Part shown: in pieces, positions 6,145 through 8,216 of the stretch
How positions within the stretch are numbered: the stretch's first letter is position 1
Layout: each line of letters opens with the position of its first letter
NCBI GenBank assembly: GCA_946409145.1
Contig: CAMJVA010000063.1
Location: 1 to 8,216 of the forward strand
Origin: an uncultured Enterococcus sp.
GTDB lineage: Bacteria; Bacillota; Bacilli; Lactobacillales; Enterococcaceae
Length of the DNA stretch: 8,216 nt
Direction of reading: 5' to 3'
Made by a program: the position numbers and the translations under genes
The notes under the pieces: model-generated
Told to the model about the DNA's origin: nothing
Databases searched by the model: none
The model's input: the letters and a program-made list of their open reading frames with translations, nothing else

Positions 6145-8079
6145 TTAATTATCTTCACTTTCATAGGTATAAGGTACATGACAAACTTTGGGTACTTCTG
6201 ACCATTTCACAGGATAACCTGCTCCATGACTGCAAAAAACTGAATCAGGAGAATTAGCCAAATCTCTTGTGGGATGATAGTTCATTTTTTCGCTAATTTC
6301 TTTTGGATTATGACTTTTATAATAGCCTGAAAAAACACATTCTAACTCCCCTTTACCATGACTATAACTTCTTAAAACTTGACTATAATTTTGCATAGTA
6401 GCCACAGGTATTTGACCTTTTAAAATCACTCGATTTTTTTGTCTTTCTTGTCCAGAAATTTTTCCAAATCGTTCCTGCAAATCATACAAGGCTTTGCCTA
6501 AATTTTCTTCTGGAATTTCTAAACGAAAATCATACCAAGGTTCTAATAAAATAACTTGTCCTTTTTCTTTTAACATCATCAAACCTTGCCTTAAAGCGCG
6601 CCAAGCCGCTTCTTTAAAGTCCCCTCCTTCAGTATGTTTCAAATGTCCACGACCATTAATTAACGTTACTGAAACATCAGTTAAAGGGGAGCCCGTTAAA
6701 ACACCTAAATGAGTTTTAGCTTTTAAGCTATTTAAAACTTGCTGTTGGTAAGGACGTTTTAAAATATCCACTGAACAATCAGTAGAAAATGTTACTCCAC
6801 TTCCGTTTTTATCCGGTTCTAAAAGTAAATGCACCTCAGCATAATGGCGCAAAGGTTCAAAATGACCGACACCCTCAACTTTTTCTCCAATGGTTTCTTT
6901 ATATAAAATATGTCCTTCATCAAAAGTCACGTCTAAAGAAAAACGTTCTTTTAACAAATAACGTAAAATTTCTAACTGTACTTCTCCCATAAGAGAAACT
7001 TGAAGTGTCTTTAATTCTTTGGACCAGTTCACTTGAAGTTGGGGATCTTCATCTTCTAAAATGGCAAACACCTCTAAAACTTTGGACAATTCATTTTCTT
7101 TTGGCATGACAGTATACGTAATCGCCGGTTGTAAAAAAGGCGTTAAACTGTTTTTTTCTTCTCCTAAACCAAGACCAGAAAAAGTGTTTTTCAACCCCGT
7201 CACAGCACACACTTGTCCAAAAGTAGCTTCTGTTAATAAAGAATATTTTTCCCCATGATAAAGACGTAACTGATTAATTTTTTCTTCTCCAATAATGTCT
7301 CTTGGAGAAAGTTTCCCTCCAGTGACTTTGATCCAAGTGAGCCGCTCCCCTTTTTCATCATGAGAGATTTTAAACACTTTCCCTGAAAAAGTTTTCTTTG
7401 GTTTTTTTTCTTTAGAAAATTCAGCCAAACCATTTAATAAAGTCTCAACTTCTTGTAACTTCAAAGCTGAACCAAAATAACAAGGAAAAATTTTTCTTGC
7501 TTGAATTAAATTTTTAATCGTCGCTGTTTTTAAAGTTTCTGTTTCTAAGAATTCATCTAAACTTTCCTCAGTACTTAAGGATATTTCCTCTAAAGTATCT
7601 TCCTTAAGGTCTTTGGAAAATGCGGTACACCAAGGAGATAATTCTTCTTTTAATTGGGCAAGAAGCTCTGGTTTTGAAACATTATCCATATCCATTTTAT
7701 TTACAAAAATAAAAGTTGGCACATTATAACGTTCTAAAAGACGCCACAAGGTTCTCGTATAACCTTTCACTCCGTCATTTCCGGCTACCAATAAAATGGC
7801 ATAATCTAAGACTGATAAAACTTGTTCCGTTTGACTAGCAAAATCCACGTGTCCTGGGGTATCTAGTAAAGAAATGTCTAAATTTTTATAATTTAATTGA
7901 GCAGCATGAGAAAAAATCGTCATGCCCCGTTGTTTTTCTAAAGAAAAAGTGTCTAAAAAAGCCTCTCCTTTATCCACTCGACCTAACTGGCGAATTTTTC
8001 CCGCCTCATAAAGCAATGCCTCAGATAAAGTAGTCTTTCCTGCATCTACGTGAGCCACAATTCCTAGATTTAATTTCAT
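6145..8079 (-). CDS. EF-G/Tet(M)-like translational GTPase, probably not a true tetracycline-resistance protein
   Basis: This belongs to the EF-G-derived ribosomal-protection (Tet(M)/Tet(O)-like) GTPases, which bind the ribosomal A site. The G domain is complete: G1 AHVDAGKT (9-16), G2 RGMTI (51-55), G3 DTPGH (73-77), G4 NKMD (127-130) and G5 GSA (203-205). A beta-barrel domain follows (about 230-310, SGKVFKI), then domain III (about 317-395, with SLMGEVQLEIL), domain IV (about 400-508) and domain V (about 510-590). The tail holds SVFCSHGAGYPVKW (613-626). The domain IV loop is GRGHLKHTEGGDF (476-488), not the YSPVS loop with which Tet(M) displaces drug, so resistance is doubtful. I chose ATG at 8079: AGGTGAG precedes it and MKLNLGIVAHVDAGKT aligns with Tet(M), while an in-frame GTG at 8088 overlaps that ribosome-binding site. 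At 644 residues it is full length. A terminator on each side suggests a single-gene unit. Family is firm, function unknown. Confidence 0.9.
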   Translation of the reverse strand: MKLNLGIVAHVDAGKTTLSEALLYEAGKIRQLGRVDKGEAFLDTFSLEKQRGMTIFSHAAQLNYKNLDISLLDTPGHVDFASQTEQVLSVLDYAILLVAGNDGVKGYTRTLWRLLERYNVPTFIFVNKMDMDNVSKPELLAQLKEELSPWCTAFSKDLKEDTLEEISLSTEESLDEFLETETLKTATIKNLIQARKIFPCYFGSALKLQEVETLLNGLAEFSKEKKPKKTFSGKVFKISHDEKGERLTWIKVTGGKLSPRDIIGEEKINQLRLYHGEKYSLLTEATFGQVCAVTGLKNTFSGLGLGEEKNSLTPFLQPAITYTVMPKENELSKVLEVFAILEDEDPQLQVNWSKELKTLQVSLMGEVQLEILRYLLKERFSLDVTFDEGHILYKETIGEKVEGVGHFEPLRHYAEVHLLLEPDKNGSGVTFSTDCSVDILKRPYQQQVLNSLKAKTHLGVLTGSPLTDVSVTLINGRGHLKHTEGGDFKEAAWRALRQGLMMLKEKGQVILLEPWYDFRLEIPEENLGKALYDLQERFGKISGQERQKNRVILKGQIPVATMQNYSQVLRSYSHGKGELECVFSGYYKSHNPKEISEKMNYHPTRDLANSPDSVFCSHGAGYPVKWSEVPKVCHVPYTYESEDN

Positions 8080-8130
8080 GTTTCTCACCTACTTTGCAAA
8101 AATTTTCTTAGTAAAAAGAAGTCCAGATTT

Positions 8131-8139
8131 ATTATGACA
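8131..8139 (-). promoter_or_regulatory. candidate extended -10 promoter of the GTPase gene
   Basis: The minus strand reads TGTCATAAT (8139-8131), which fits the extended -10 form TGnTATAAT with one mismatch. No good -35 lies 16-18 nt upstream (TATTTT at 17). It is correctly placed between the upstream terminator and the gene and would give a leader of about 45 nt. I see no leader peptide or attenuator like that of tet(M) in this short leader. Confidence 0.35.
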
Positions 8140-8161
8140 CAATTATTTTTGAAAAAATAGC

Positions 8162-8192
8162 AAAAAAACTGAACCCTTTAAAAAGGATTCAG
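8162..8192 (-). terminator. intrinsic terminator of a gene beyond the right edge
   Basis: On the minus strand CTGAATCCTT (8192-8183) pairs with AAGGGTTCAG (8178-8169), with one wobble, around a small loop and is followed by seven Ts (8168-8162). It therefore ends a leftward transcript entering from outside the window. All three minus frames close at or before the hairpin (TAA at 8208-8206, TGA at 8195-8193 and 8191-8189), so the upstream gene contributes at most a few codons here. The earliest, reading Glu-Glu-stop, is a plausible protein end but cannot be proved. Confidence 0.87.
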
Positions 8193-8216
8193 TCAGCATT
8201 TAAACTTATTCTTCTT

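Noticed and set aside
6145..8079. Acquired resistance gene on a mobile element
   Set aside because: Its AT-rich codon use looks like that of its neighbours, and no transposase, integrase, inverted repeats or target duplication are visible; terminators on both sides suggest an ordinary chromosomal unit.
8080..8088. GTG start giving a GTPase three residues longer
   Set aside because: The GTG is part of the AGGTGAG ribosome-binding site, and the ATG at 8079 aligns with the start of Tet(M).
8080..8161. Tet(M)-style leader peptide and attenuator upstream of the GTPase gene
   Set aside because: Only about 80 nt separate the gene from the upstream terminator; no short ORF with a ribosome-binding site and no convincing paired hairpins were found, only weak AT-rich self-complementarity.

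Overview
The window looks like chromosomal DNA from an AT-rich, low-GC Gram-positive bacterium of the Lactobacillales, most like the Enterococcaceae. The basis is the gene order phoH-pgpH-ybeY-dgkA-era-recO and the strongly Enterococcus-like Era and PhoH sequences. Species is not resolved from sequence alone. Almost everything is transcribed leftward (minus strand).

Layout from right to left, the direction of transcription. At the right edge (8162-8192) is the intrinsic terminator of a gene lying outside the window. Next comes a single-gene unit with its own candidate extended -10, encoding a 644-residue EF-G/Tet(M)-like translational GTPase (6145-8079), closed by a bidirectional terminator (6092-6131). 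A candidate promoter near 6070 then starts a tight six-gene cluster: phoH (5083-6033), pgpH (2890-5061), ybeY (2410-2889), dgkA (2022-2432), era (1058-1957) and recO (263-1027). Spacing is 21 nt, 0 nt, a 23-nt overlap, 64 nt containing a hairpin, and 30 nt. The cluster ends at a strong terminator whose loop holds the recO stop codon. At the left edge (3-167, plus strand) an open frame looks like the 3' end of a convergent, unrecognised gene.

The cluster joins conserved housekeeping jobs: a PhoH-type ATPase, c-di-AMP turnover (PgpH), rRNA processing and ribosome quality control (YbeY), undecaprenol phosphorylation for envelope synthesis (DgkA), 30S assembly (Era) and recombinational repair (RecO). 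The GTPase next door also acts on the ribosome by family, but it is separated by a terminator and is probably an independent unit.

I see no mobile element, CRISPR array, tRNA, rRNA, phage gene or defence system, and I do not think the window holds a new multi-gene system. The parts most worth a second look are the Tet(M)-like GTPase, which lacks the drug-displacing loop of true tetracycline-protection proteins and has a distinctive Cys/His-containing C-terminus; the consecutive TTG starts of phoH and pgpH with a four-codon overlapping upstream ORF; and the dgkA-era hairpin.
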